Origin: Ectopseudomonas composti | GTDB taxonomy: Bacteria; Pseudomonadota; Gammaproteobacteria; Pseudomonadales; Pseudomonadaceae | Assembly: GCF_001567565.1 (NCBI RefSeq) | Contig: NZ_LSSW01000029.1 | Span: 124,001 to 188,000 of the forward strand | DNA length: 64,000 nucleotides | Direction of reading: 5' to 3' | Part shown: positions 26,334 through 35,057 of the stretch, one piece after another | How the letters are laid out: the number at the start of each line of letters is the position of its first letter | How positions within the stretch are numbered: position 1 is the first letter of the stretch | Program-made: the position numbers and the translations under genes | The notes under the pieces: model-generated | What the model was told of the DNA's origin: nothing | The model's input: the letters and a program-made list of their open reading frames with translations, nothing else | The model's database searches: none

Positions 26334-26340
26334 ACCTTCG

Positions 26341-26419
26341 CGTAGGAGCGGCTTTAGCCGCGAGCGAGGCTGGCAGAGCTTTCGCGGCTGAAGCGGTGTG
26401 CCGCCCAGCCGCTCCTACG
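26341..26419. repeat. Paired REP sequences (REPIN-like)
   Basis: Perfect 13-bp terminal arms CGTAGGAGCGGCT and AGCCGCTCCTACG enclose two inward palindromes (GCGGCTTTAGCCGC on the left, a TTCGCGGC/GCCG-rich one on the right). This is the GTAGGAGCGGC class of REP common in pseudomonads, as an inverted pair between two convergent genes; it can also terminate or protect both mRNAs. Confidence 0.85.
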
Positions 26420-26481
26420 GTTCTGTGGCTTGGCGGCTCGATCGCGCTTCAAGGCCTGTTCGGTGTCTCGCTCCGCTACTC

Positions 26482-28005
26482 CTATACCGTCTTGGCCATG
26501 CGGCTGGCCAGCAGCGCCCAGCCCAGCAGTAGGGCGCAGAGTATCGCCAGCGGCCAGATGCGCCACTGCAGATAGGGCGTCAGCCCCTGCATGGGCAGGA
26601 CCTCACCGTACAGCACGCCGCGTTCGAACTGTGGCAGGCTGAACTGGATGCGCCCCTGTGGGTCGATCACCACGGTCATGCCGTTGTTGGTGGCGCGGAT
26701 CATCCAGCGCCCTGCTTCCAGTGCACGCATCTGCGCCATCTGCAGGTGCTGCAGCGGGCCGATGGAGGTGCCGAACCAGGCGTCGTTGCTCACGGTCAGG
26801 AGGATGTCGCTATCCGCCGCCAGCGCTGCCGCGAACTCCGGATAGACCACTTCGTAACAGATGAACGGCGCGATGTGATGTCCCTTGGCCAGTAGCGGCT
26901 GTTGGTCGGCCGGGCCGCGGGCGAAGTCGGACATGGGCAGGTCGAAGAAGGCGATCAAGCCGCGCAGCAGGTCCTGCAGGGGCACGTACTCGCCGAATGG
27001 CACCAGCTTCTGCTTGAGGTAGGTGCCCTGGCCTTCGCCGAAGCTGGTGATGGCGTTGTAGTAACGAATTTCCCCGTGCTCGTTGGACTGGCGCACGGGA
27101 ACGCCTGTGATCAGCGCGCTGTTGCGGTCACGGGCGAAGCGGTCCATCACGCCGATATAGCCCTGGGCCATGTCCTTGAGCACCGGGATCGCCGTTTCCG
27201 GCCAGACCAGAATGTCGACCGGCTTGGCGCTGAAGCTGAGATCGCGATAAAGCGCGAGCTGCGCGTTGAGCTGGGCCGGATCCCATTTCATGCTCTGCTC
27301 GACGTTGCCCTGCACGGCGGCGACGCTGAGGCTGTTGCCCGATGGTCGCGCCCAGTTGTGATCCTTCAGGGCCAGGCCAGCGAGCCAGGGGCTCAGCAGC
27401 AGGAGCAGGGCGCAGACGTAGCGCGGTTTGTGCGGGCGCAGGCGCTCCAGATTGACGATCAGCGCTGCCGACAGGGCAATGACGAAGGACGCCAGCCAGA
27501 CCCCGCCAACCGGCACCAGACCGCTCAGCGGGCCGTCGAGCTGGCTGTAGCCGGCATACAGCCAGGGGAAGCCGGTGAGGAACCAGCCGCGAAACACTTC
27601 CTGAGCGACCCACAGCGCGGCGAACGCCAGGGCATCGGCCAGCGGCGCTTCGCTGCGACGTAGCCAGCGTGCCCAGAGGGCGGCGGTCAGGGCGAAGAGC
27701 AGGCCCAGGCCTGCGACGAAGCCCAGGGTGAGAGCACCCGCCAATGCGGGGGAGGCGGCGCCGTAGTCGTGGATGCTGACATACACCCAGCTGGTGCCAG
27801 AGGCGAACAGGCCGAAGCCATAGCTCCAGCCGCGTAGCGCTGCCTGGCCGGGGCGCAGATGGCGCAGGCCGAAATAGAACAGGGCAATGGACAGCACGGC
27901 CAATGGCCAGAGATCGAACGGGGCGAGCGCCAGGGTGGTCAGTGCGCCTGCGCCGCAGGCGAGCAGGTGGCCGGGCCAGCCCGGACGAGTGATCCATTGC
28001 AGCAT
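26482..28005 (-). CDS. lnt: Apolipoprotein N-acyltransferase
   Basis: 507 residues. Lnt adds the third acyl chain to lipoproteins in the inner membrane. Six or more N-terminal membrane helices precede a nitrilase domain whose triad is visible: Glu in VWPETAIPVL, Lys in LKQKLVPFGEYVP, Cys in PFICYEVVYPE. A final helix (IWPLAILCALLLGWALL) anchors the C-terminus. Start chosen at the ATG preceded by AAGGA at 7 nt, ten codons inside the open frame. It follows corC on the same strand. Confidence 0.96.
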   Translation of the reverse strand: MLQWITRPGWPGHLLACGAGALTTLALAPFDLWPLAVLSIALFYFGLRHLRPGQAALRGWSYGFGLFASGTSWVYVSIHDYGAASPALAGALTLGFVAGLGLLFALTAALWARWLRRSEAPLADALAFAALWVAQEVFRGWFLTGFPWLYAGYSQLDGPLSGLVPVGGVWLASFVIALSAALIVNLERLRPHKPRYVCALLLLLSPWLAGLALKDHNWARPSGNSLSVAAVQGNVEQSMKWDPAQLNAQLALYRDLSFSAKPVDILVWPETAIPVLKDMAQGYIGVMDRFARDRNSALITGVPVRQSNEHGEIRYYNAITSFGEGQGTYLKQKLVPFGEYVPLQDLLRGLIAFFDLPMSDFARGPADQQPLLAKGHHIAPFICYEVVYPEFAAALAADSDILLTVSNDAWFGTSIGPLQHLQMAQMRALEAGRWMIRATNNGMTVVIDPQGRIQFSLPQFERGVLYGEVLPMQGLTPYLQWRIWPLAILCALLLGWALLASRMAKTV

Positions 28006-28071
28006 GGGTTGATCCTTGGAATCAGGGTGGCGCAAGGGTAGGGGCAGGCAGTGGCAGGCGGCAAGTCGTAG

Positions 28072-28111
28072 CCGGATGCAATCCGGGGAGGCGCGCTCGC
28101 CATCCCCGGAT
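28072..28111. repeat. REP-like palindromes between corC and lnt
   Basis: CCGGAT-GCA-ATCCGG overlaps a second palindrome, ATCCGGGGA ... TCCCCGGAT with an inner GGCG/CGCC stem. The first unit resembles the GTAGCCCGGAT repeat further downstream (31936-31962), so this is probably a degenerate copy of that REP class. Confidence 0.7.
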
Positions 28112-28119
28112 ACCAGCTG

Positions 28120-28959
28120 TCAGCGGCTGACCGGGGTCAGGCGCAGCAGGTGGATGCGGCGGCTGTCGGCATTGAGCACGCGGAAGCGGAACTCGCCGAT
28201 CTCGGTGACTTCGTTGCGCTTGGGCAGGTGGCCGAAGGCATTCATCACCAGACCGCCGACGGTGTCGTACTCGTCGTCGGAGAACTCGCTGTCGAAGGTC
28301 TCGTTGAAGCTGTCGATGGGCGTCAGCGCCTTGATCAGGTAGTCGCCGGAGGGCAGCGGCTTGATGTAGCCGTCTTCCTCGACATCGTGCTCGTCCTCGA
28401 TGTCGCCGACGATCTGTTCGAGCACGTCTTCGATGGTCACCAGGCCGGCAACGCCGCCGTATTCGTCGATGACCACGGCCATGTGGTTGTGGTTGGCGCG
28501 AAACTCGCGCAGCAGCACGTTGAGGCGCTTGGATTCGGGCACGAAAGTGGCCGGGCGCAGCAGATCCTTGATGTTGAAGTTGGGCTGTTCGCCCTGCAGG
28601 ATCAGCGGCAGCAGATCCTTGGCCAGGAGAATGCCGATGACGTCGTCGAGGCTCTCGCCGACCACCGGGTAACGCGAGTGGGCGGCGTCGATGATGGCGG
28701 GCAGGAATTCGCGGGGCGTCTGGGTGGCCTTGATGCTGATCATCTGCGAGCGCGGGACCATGATGTCGCGAACCTGCAGGTCGGCGACCTGAATGGCGCC
28801 TTCGACAATGGCCAGCGCTTCGCTGTCGAGCAGTTTGTTCTGGTGGGCTTCGCGCAGGACTTCCAGCAGTTCCTGGCGGTTCCTTGGTTCATGAGCAAAA
28901 GCCTGGGTCAGCTTGTTGAACCAGGACTTCTGCTCGTTGCTCGATCGGTCTTCGCTCAT
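28120..28959 (-). CDS. corC: CorC/YbeX family CBS-domain protein
   Basis: 279 residues: a short polar N-terminus, two CBS domains (about 70-190; VRDIMVPRSQMISI, then VVIDEYGGVAGLVTIEDVLEQ split between them) and a C-terminal transporter-associated CorC_HlyC domain (DYLIKALTPIDSFNE to the end). YbeX has been linked to magnesium/cobalt efflux and more recently to ribosome maturation. It stands between ybeY and lnt, the conserved order. Confidence 0.94.
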   Translation of the reverse strand: MSEDRSSNEQKSWFNKLTQAFAHEPRNRQELLEVLREAHQNKLLDSEALAIVEGAIQVADLQVRDIMVPRSQMISIKATQTPREFLPAIIDAAHSRYPVVGESLDDVIGILLAKDLLPLILQGEQPNFNIKDLLRPATFVPESKRLNVLLREFRANHNHMAVVIDEYGGVAGLVTIEDVLEQIVGDIEDEHDVEEDGYIKPLPSGDYLIKALTPIDSFNETFDSEFSDDEYDTVGGLVMNAFGHLPKRNEVTEIGEFRFRVLNADSRRIHLLRLTPVSR

Positions 28960-28965
28960 GGCGTT

Positions 28966-29445
28966 TTACTCGGGGTCCTTATCAATAGGAGATTCGTCGT
29001 CCGCATAAGGGTCGGGGTGACCCAGTTCGGCGAGCAATTGTCGTTCCAGTTCTTCCATCTCGAGGGCTTCGTCTTCCTCGATATGGTCATAGCCCAGCAG
29101 GTGCAGGCAGCCGTGGATCACCAGGTGGGCCCAGTGCGCGTGCAGGGCCTTGCCTTGCTCGGCCGCCTCGCGCTCGACCACCGGCACGCAGATCACCAGA
29201 TCGCCCAGCAGCGGGATGTCGAGAATCCCATCGGGAATCTCGGCAGGGAAGGACAATACGTTGGTGGCGTAGTCCTTGTGCCGCCAGGTGTGGTTCAGCT
29301 CGCGGCCTTCGGCCTCGTCGACCAGGCGAATGGTCAGCTCCGAATCGGCGGTGCGCTGGCGCAAGGCCAGTTCGCACCAGCGGCGCAGTTGCGCCTCGTC
29401 CGGGTGCTGGCCGTCGCTGGCCAGTTGCAGATCCAGTTCAAGCAT
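28966..29445 (-). CDS. ybeY: Endoribonuclease YbeY
   Basis: 159 residues. The zinc site H-x3-H-x5-H is intact in HGCLHLLGYDH. YbeY processes the 3' end of 16S rRNA and takes part in ribosome quality control. The start overlaps the phoH 3' end by 8 bp, and only 6 bp separate its stop from the corC ATG. Confidence 0.96.
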   Translation of the reverse strand: MLELDLQLASDGQHPDEAQLRRWCELALRQRTADSELTIRLVDEAEGRELNHTWRHKDYATNVLSFPAEIPDGILDIPLLGDLVICVPVVEREAAEQGKALHAHWAHLVIHGCLHLLGYDHIEEDEALEMEELERQLLAELGHPDPYADDESPIDKDPE

Positions 29446-30475
29446 CGTGGCTGTCGCCCTTGCCGTTCAGGCGTGCGTCGTGGCGTTCGTAGGCTTCGAC
29501 GATGCGCTGCACCAATGGGTGGCGCACGACGTCCTTGGGCTTGAAATGGGTGAAGCTGATGCCAGGCACGTCACGCAGTACCTCAATTACGTGCGCCAGG
29601 CCGCTCTTGGTGCCGCGCGGCAGGTCGACCTGGGTGATATCGCCGGTGATCACGGCGGTGGAGCCGAAACCGATACGGGTGAGGAACATCTTCATCTGCT
29701 CGACGGTGGTGTTCTGACTCTCGTCGAGAATGATGAAGCTGTTGTTAAGCGTGCGCCCGCGCATGTAGGCCAGCGGCGCAATCTCGATGACTTGCTTCTC
29801 GATCAGTTTGGCCACGTACTCGAAGCCGAGCATCTCGTACAGCGCGTCGTACAGTGGGCGCAGGTAGGGGTCGATCTTCTGTGCCAGGTCGCCGGGCAGG
29901 AAGCCGAGCTTCTCGCCGGCCTCCACCGCCGGGCGCACCAGCAGAATGCGGCGTACCTGCTCGCGCTCCAGCGCGTCCACCGCGCAGGCCACGGCCAGGT
30001 AGGTCTTGCCGGTACCGGCGGGGCCGATGCCGAAGTTGATGTCGTTGTCGAGGATCGCCTTGACGTAGCGCTGCTGGTTGGCGCCGCGCGGCTTGATCAC
30101 GCCCTTCTTGGTGCGCAGGGTCACCTGAGGCAGGTTGCTCGGGTTGACCAGCTCTTCGACACCGGACTCCTGCAGATACAGGTGCACCAGATCGGGCGAC
30201 AGCTCGGTGGCTTTGGTTTCGCGGTACAGCTTGCGCAGCAGGGTTTCGGCGGCCTGGGTCTTGTCGGCGCCGCCAAGCAGCTCGAACTGGTTGCCACGGT
30301 TGCGGATTTCCAGGCCGAGGCGCTCTTCGATCAGGCGCAGATGCTCGTCGAACTGGCCGCAGAGGTTGGCGAAACGGCGGGCCTCGAAAGGTTCGAGGGT
30401 GAAGCGATGAGGTTCTAGAGAGGCGTTCAAGGTGATGGTGTGATCGTCACTTGTCTGGGGGTTGAAAGGCAGCAT
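29438..30475 (-). CDS. ybeZ: PhoH-like ATPase (YbeZ)
   Basis: 345 residues from the ATG; a TTG six codons upstream or a TTG at 30430, just before the conserved NASLEPHRFTLEP, are alternatives since no clear SD marks any of them. Walker A is GPAGTGKTYLA (about residue 145) and Walker B ILDESQNTT. YbeZ binds YbeY and probably supplies NTPase/helicase activity for rRNA work. Upstream lies miaB, downstream ybeY, in one direction. Confidence 0.93.
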   Translation of the reverse strand: MLPFNPQTSDDHTITLNASLEPHRFTLEPFEARRFANLCGQFDEHLRLIEERLGLEIRNRGNQFELLGGADKTQAAETLLRKLYRETKATELSPDLVHLYLQESGVEELVNPSNLPQVTLRTKKGVIKPRGANQQRYVKAILDNDINFGIGPAGTGKTYLAVACAVDALEREQVRRILLVRPAVEAGEKLGFLPGDLAQKIDPYLRPLYDALYEMLGFEYVAKLIEKQVIEIAPLAYMRGRTLNNSFIILDESQNTTVEQMKMFLTRIGFGSTAVITGDITQVDLPRGTKSGLAHVIEVLRDVPGISFTHFKPKDVVRHPLVQRIVEAYERHDARLNGKGDSHDA

Positions 30476-30516
30476 AACGCCGGGCGCCCACAACGCAAGT
30501 GGGGGCGCCCGCTACA

Positions 30517-31860
30517 TTAGTGGAGGGTGCCGGCATCCAGCAGAGTGCCGCGCAGCGAATGCGGCAGGGCATCGTCGATGTGCACGTCGACGAACTGGCC
30601 GATCAGGCGCGGGTTGTCGCAACGGAAGTTGACGATGCGGTTCTGCTCGGTACGGCCCTGGAGCATGCCTGGGTCCTTCTTCGAATAGTCGCTGACCAGG
30701 ATGCGCTGCACCGTGCCGACCATGCGTCGGCTGTTCTCGAAGCCGTTCTGGCTGATGCGGTGCTGCAGCAGAGCCAGGCGCTGCTTCTTCACTTCGTCCG
30801 GGGTGTCGTCGACCAGGTCGGCTGCCGGGGTGCCCGGACGCGAGCTGTAGATGAAGGAAAAGGAGAAGTCGAAGCCGACGTCCTCGATCAGCTTCATTGT
30901 CTGCTCGAAGTCCTTCTCGGTCTCGCCAGGGAAGCCGACGATGAAGTCCGAGCTGATCAGGATGTCCGGCACCGCCGCGCGCAGCTTGCGGATGCGCGAC
31001 TTGTACTCCAGTGCGGTGTGGTTGCGCTTCATCGCCGCAAGGATGCGATCCGAGCCGGACTGCACCGGCAGGTGCAGGTATTTCACCAGCTGCGGAATCT
31101 CGGCATGGGCTGCGATGATCGCGTCGGAGAACTCCAGCGGGTGGCTGGTGGTGTAGCGGATACGCTCCACACCATCGAGGGCTGCCACGGCATGCAGCAG
31201 CTCGGCGAAGTCGGCGATATGGCCGTCCGGCGCTTCGCCACGGTAGCCGTTGACGTTCTGCCCGAGCAGGGTGATTTCCTTCACGCCCTTCTCGGTCAGG
31301 GAGGTTATTTCCATCAGCACATCGACCAGCGGGCGGCTGACTTCCTCGCCACGGGTGTAGGGCACCACGCAGAAGGTGCAGTACTTGCTGCAGCCTTCCA
31401 TCACCGAGACGAAGGCGCTGGGGCCGTCGACGCGCGGCTCGGGCAGGCGGTCGAACTTCTCGATCTCGGGGAAGCTGATGTCCACCTGGGCGGTCTTGGT
31501 GGTGCGCGCCGCGTCGATCATTTCCGGCAGGCGGTGCAGGGTCTGCGGGCCGAACACCACATCGACGTAGGGCGCACGGTCGCGGATCGCTGCGCCTTCC
31601 TGGCTGGCCACGCAGCCGCCGACGCCGATCACCAGATCCGGGTTGGCCTGCTTCAGCTCGCGCCAGCGGCCGAGCTGGGAGAACACCTTGTCCTGCGCCT
31701 TCTCGCGGATCGAGCAGGTATTGAGCAGGATCACGTCGGCTTCTTCGGGTTTTTCCGTGACCTCCAGGGCCTGATGCTCGCCCAGCAGGTCGACCATGCG
31801 CGAGCTGTCGTACTCGTTCATCTGGCAACCGTGGGTTTCGATATAGAGCTTCTTGGTCAT
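30517..31860 (-). CDS. miaB: tRNA-2-methylthio-N6-isopentenyladenosine synthase
   Basis: 447-residue radical SAM methylthiotransferase acting on A37 of tRNAs reading UNN codons. Three N-terminal cysteines for the auxiliary cluster (ETHGCQMNEYDS, NTCSIREKA, GGCVAS), the radical SAM CSKYCTFCVVPYTRG, and a C-terminal TRAM domain. Start placed at MTKKLYIE; the 12 upstream codons are not conserved in type. First gene of the miaB-ybeZ-ybeY-corC-lnt row. Confidence 0.97.
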   Translation of the reverse strand: MTKKLYIETHGCQMNEYDSSRMVDLLGEHQALEVTEKPEEADVILLNTCSIREKAQDKVFSQLGRWRELKQANPDLVIGVGGCVASQEGAAIRDRAPYVDVVFGPQTLHRLPEMIDAARTTKTAQVDISFPEIEKFDRLPEPRVDGPSAFVSVMEGCSKYCTFCVVPYTRGEEVSRPLVDVLMEITSLTEKGVKEITLLGQNVNGYRGEAPDGHIADFAELLHAVAALDGVERIRYTTSHPLEFSDAIIAAHAEIPQLVKYLHLPVQSGSDRILAAMKRNHTALEYKSRIRKLRAAVPDILISSDFIVGFPGETEKDFEQTMKLIEDVGFDFSFSFIYSSRPGTPAADLVDDTPDEVKKQRLALLQHRISQNGFENSRRMVGTVQRILVSDYSKKDPGMLQGRTEQNRIVNFRCDNPRLIGQFVDVHIDDALPHSLRGTLLDAGTLH

Positions 31861-31935
31861 GGCACTGTCTGAGGTGGTTAAAAAATGACCGCGCATTATA
31901 GGCCTGTGCCAAAGTGGATGCTACCGCTCAGTTCC

Positions 31936-31962
31936 CGTAGCCCGGATTGCATCCGGGCTACG
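31936..31962. repeat. REP palindrome, GTAGCCCGGAT class
   Basis: Perfect 12-bp arms CGTAGCCCGGAT and ATCCGGGCTACG separated by TGC, in the gap between divergent miaB and the DUF1820 gene. This class is different from the GTAGGAGCGGC class at 26341, so the genome carries at least two REP families. Confidence 0.85.
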
Positions 31963-32015
31963 CTTGCCGGGCTGTGCTATCCTGCGCGCCCCGTTTTTCC
32001 TGACTTCGAGTCTTC

Positions 32016-32339
32016 ATGAGCAAGCGCGATCCCATCTACAAGGTGATTTTCCTCAACCAGGGCCAGGTGTACGAGATGTATGCCAAACAGATCTATCAGA
32101 GCGATCTGTGGGGTTTTCTGGAGGTGGAGGAATTCGTCTTCGGCGAACGCAGTCAGCTGGTGGTCGACCCCAGCGAGGAGAAGCTCAAGGCGCAGTTCGA
32201 AGGTGTGGTGCGCAGCTTCGTGCCGATGCACGCGATCATCCGTATCGACGAGGTGGAGCGTCTGGGCACGGCGAAGATCAGCGAAGCCAAGGGCGGCGGC
32301 AACGTGATGCCGTTCCCCATGCCGATGCCGGACAAGTAA
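32016..32339 (+). CDS. DUF1820 family protein
   Basis: 107 residues, soluble, no signal peptide. Starts MSKRDPIYKVIFLNQGQVYE and contains GFLEVEEFVFGERSQLVVDP, the hallmark of DUF1820, whose members often carry a regulator-like small beta fold but have no known role. It is divergent from miaB. After the stop a GC-rich stretch ending in TTTTT at 32374 might be a weak terminator shared with the convergent gene. Confidence 0.85.
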   Translation: MSKRDPIYKVIFLNQGQVYEMYAKQIYQSDLWGFLEVEEFVFGERSQLVVDPSEEKLKAQFEGVVRSFVPMHAIIRIDEVERLGTAKISEAKGGGNVMPFPMPMPDK

Positions 32340-32376
32340 GCCCGGAGCCCTAGGGGCGCCGCGCGCACCCGCGTTT

Positions 32377-32925
32377 TTAAGGCAGTGGCGAGAAGGGCGA
32401 GCGGCCTTCGGCGGTCTGCAGTTCCAGCAGGTAGCTGCGGAAGATCTGTCCCAGCACCTGGCTGGCGATTTCCAGTTCGTCGCGACGCATCTGTGCCGAG
32501 ACCAGGTCGGCACTGTCCATGGCTTCGTCCGAGCCATTGACCGACGCCATCTTCAGCACGATGTAAGCCTGCACATTGTTGGCCGGTACGCCTTCGCCCC
32601 GGAAGAACATGGTGCCCAGGCGCAGTTGCGCTTCGGCGTGCCCTTGCAGCGAGGCGCGTTCGAACCAGGTCAGGGCCTGCTTGAGGTCGCGCGGGGTACG
32701 CTTGCCGTCGTAGTAGTACTCACCCAGCTCATAGGCCGCCTGCATGCTGCCGGCGCGCGCCATTTCCTGGCAACTGGCCAGGGCGTCGGGCATCTCTTCG
32801 GGGGAGGCGTTCAGGGCACAGCTGCCGCTGGCTGGGATCAGCAGGGAGTTGCCGCCTGCGAACGCAAACAGCGGGAGGAAAAGCAACAGGCAGCCCAGGG
32901 ACAGGGTGCGGCCGGTGCGGTTCAT
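32377..32925 (-). CDS. Secreted SEL1-repeat (TPR-like) protein
   Basis: 182 residues from the ATG of MNRTGRTLSLG; a signal peptide ends near AFAGG. Residues about 50-140 form SEL1-type repeats: AAYELGEYYYDGKRTPRDLKQ, then AEAQLRLGTMFFRGEGVPAN. Such repeats bind partner proteins in the periplasm or envelope. Cys-33 and Cys-49 could form a disulfide. Function unknown; position between DUF1820 and hemL is shared with P. aeruginosa by memory. Confidence 0.82.
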   Translation of the reverse strand: MNRTGRTLSLGCLLLFLPLFAFAGGNSLLIPASGSCALNASPEEMPDALASCQEMARAGSMQAAYELGEYYYDGKRTPRDLKQALTWFERASLQGHAEAQLRLGTMFFRGEGVPANNVQAYIVLKMASVNGSDEAMDSADLVSAQMRRDELEIASQVLGQIFRSYLLELQTAEGRSPFSPLP

Positions 32926-33112
32926 CTGGATAACGGGACCTCGGCAGTTCAGGGCGGGTGACGTGCCCGGCCGGCGCAAGGCGTGCCGGCCGTCGCATTA
33001 TGGAATAAACCGGGGGCTTGTTACAAAGGCTTTACCGGGCTGTTTTTTGGCTTCCTGCTTCGCTCTACCGCCTGCATCCATGCAGTCGTCGCCGACGTTT
33101 TTCAGCGCTCTG

Positions 33113-33745
33113 TTAACCGGGCTGTCGCTTTGCGCTTGCCGGCAGGCTCAGCAGCAGCCAGGCCAGCAGCGGGTAGGCCGGTGCCAGTAGCAGATGGAAC
33201 AGGTCGACGCGGCGCAGCGGCCCGATCATGCCCTCGCTGCCAACTGCCAGGCCAGCCAGCAGAAACAGGCCCGCCGCCACGGCAGCGATGATCGCAGGTG
33301 CACGGCGTGGCCATTGCACGGCGCCGGCAAGGAGGATCAGTACCAGCGTGGCCAGGTTCAGCGCCAGGCGGTAGTCCTCCAGATAACCCAGTTGACGGAA
33401 CAGCTCGAAGAACGCGCACAGTCCGAGCAGGATGCGCCCCCAGTTCGGTCGGCTCCAGGCCCAGCCGCGGCCCAGCGCCAGGGCGGCGGCGCCGAGCAGG
33501 GGCAGGCCGAGAAAACTGCTGGCTTGCGTGAGCCACAGATGTGCGGGCTGCCAGCTTGGGTCGAAACCGTAGCGAATCACGCCGACGCTGGCGGCCGCTG
33601 CTGGCAGCAGAAAACCGAGCAGGGCGCAGAACAACGCTGGCTGATCGCCCTCGCCGTAGCGCCCGCGTGCCCGGCCGATCAGCCAGGCGCAGGCGGCGCA
33701 CGCCAGTGCCAGCAAGGCATCGGTGAAGGCGGTGCTGTATTGCAT
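33113..33745 (-). CDS. Polytopic membrane protein of unknown function
   Basis: 210 residues with six or seven hydrophobic helices and short Arg-rich loops (LIGRARGRYGEG, LPASAKRQPG), suggesting the usual positive-inside topology. I do not recognise the family. Its ATG overlaps the hemL stop by one base (TGATG), so it is probably translated from the hemL transcript; a link to haem or thiamine synthesis is only positional. Confidence 0.7.
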   Translation of the reverse strand: MQYSTAFTDALLALACAACAWLIGRARGRYGEGDQPALFCALLGFLLPAAAASVGVIRYGFDPSWQPAHLWLTQASSFLGLPLLGAAALALGRGWAWSRPNWGRILLGLCAFFELFRQLGYLEDYRLALNLATLVLILLAGAVQWPRRAPAIIAAVAAGLFLLAGLAVGSEGMIGPLRRVDLFHLLLAPAYPLLAWLLLSLPASAKRQPG

Positions 33746-35034
33746 CAGGCTTTTTTCAGCTCGGCGAAAGCGCGCTCGGCGGCGGCGAAGGTGATTTCCA
33801 GCTCCTTGTCACCGTGGGCGATGGAGGTGAAACCGGCCTCGAAGGCGCTTGGCGCCAGGTACACGCCGCCATCGAGCATCAGGTGGAAGAAGCGGTTGAA
33901 GCGCGCGCTGTCGCTGGCCATCACATCGGCGAAGGTGACGATGTCGTCGGCACCGCTGAAGTACAGGCCGAACATGGCCCCGGCTTGCGTGGTGACGAAG
34001 GGAACGCCTGCCGCATCGGCACGCTCCTGCAGGCCCGCGAGCATGCGCGAGGTGTAGTCGCTGAGCTCGGTGTGGAAGCCCGGGCGGCTTATCAGCTTGA
34101 GAGTGGTCAGGCCGGCGGCCATGGCCAGCGGGTTACCTGACAGGGTGCCGGCCTGGTAGACCGGGCCGAGCGGGGCGATGCGTTCCATGATCGCGCGCTT
34201 GCCGCCGAAGCAGCCCACCGGCATGCCGCCGCCGATGATCTTGCCGAAGGTGGTCAGGTCCGGAGTGACGCCGTAGTGCGCCTGGGCGCCGCCGAGGGCG
34301 ACGCGGAAACCGGTCATCACTTCGTCGAAGATCAGCACCACGCCATGCTTGTCGCACTGCTCGCGCAGGCCTTCGAGGAAGCCCGGCGCTGGCGGTACGC
34401 AGTTCATGTTGCCGGCCACTGGCTCGACGATGATGCAGGCGACTTCCTGGCCGACCTGGGCCAGGCACTCGGCCACGGCGGCGATGTCGTTGAACGGCAG
34501 GGTCAGGGTGTGCTTGGCGAAGGCCGCCGGCACGCCCGCGGAGTTCGGCACGCCCTGGGTCAGCAGACCGGAGCCGGCCTTGACCAGCAGGCTGTCGGAG
34601 TGACCGTGGTAGCAGCCTTCGAACTTGATGATGCTGTCGCGGCCGGTATAGCCACGGGCCAGGCGGATGGCGCTCATGGTCGCCTCGGTGCCGGAGCTGA
34701 CCATGCGTACCATTTCCATCGACGGCACCAGGCTGCAGACCAGCTCGGCCATTTCGGTTTCCAGAGCGGTCGGCGCGCCGTAGGACAGGCCGTGTTCCAG
34801 CTGGCGGCGCACCGAATCGAGTACGTCCGGGTGGCTGTGGCCGAGGATCATCGGGCCCCAGGAGCCGACGTAGTCGACGTAACGCTTGTCGTCTTCGTCG
34901 ACGACATAGGCGCCAGCGGCGTGCTTGAAGAACAGCGGGGTGCCGCCGACGCTGCGGAAGGCGCGCACCGGCGAGTTGACGCCGCCGGGAATGTGTTTCT
35001 GGGCGTTGGCGAAGAGGATCTCGGAGCGGGACAT
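33745..35034 (-). CDS. hemL: Glutamate-1-semialdehyde 2,1-aminomutase
   Basis: 429 residues, PLP enzyme of the C5 haem pathway that turns glutamate-1-semialdehyde into 5-aminolevulinate. The PLP lysine is in FGKIIGGGMPVGCFGG; HIPGGVNSPVRAF near the N-terminus and GTEATMSAIRLARG are family marks. Start set at MSRSEILFANAQ, nine codons inside the frame. It lies 23 bp after thiE. Confidence 0.97.
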   Translation of the reverse strand: MSRSEILFANAQKHIPGGVNSPVRAFRSVGGTPLFFKHAAGAYVVDEDDKRYVDYVGSWGPMILGHSHPDVLDSVRRQLEHGLSYGAPTALETEMAELVCSLVPSMEMVRMVSSGTEATMSAIRLARGYTGRDSIIKFEGCYHGHSDSLLVKAGSGLLTQGVPNSAGVPAAFAKHTLTLPFNDIAAVAECLAQVGQEVACIIVEPVAGNMNCVPPAPGFLEGLREQCDKHGVVLIFDEVMTGFRVALGGAQAHYGVTPDLTTFGKIIGGGMPVGCFGGKRAIMERIAPLGPVYQAGTLSGNPLAMAAGLTTLKLISRPGFHTELSDYTSRMLAGLQERADAAGVPFVTTQAGAMFGLYFSGADDIVTFADVMASDSARFNRFFHLMLDGGVYLAPSAFEAGFTSIAHGDKELEITFAAAERAFAELKKA

Positions 35035-35057
35035 GACGGGTTCTCTCTGCAAAAGGG

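Noticed and set aside
31961..31998. Promoter-like TATCCT before the DUF1820 gene
   Set aside because: Adjacent to the REP palindrome and with no matching -35; too weak to list.
32340..32376. Intrinsic terminator after the DUF1820 gene
   Set aside because: Only a 4-bp GC stem could be drawn before TTTTT; mentioned in the gene entry but not called.
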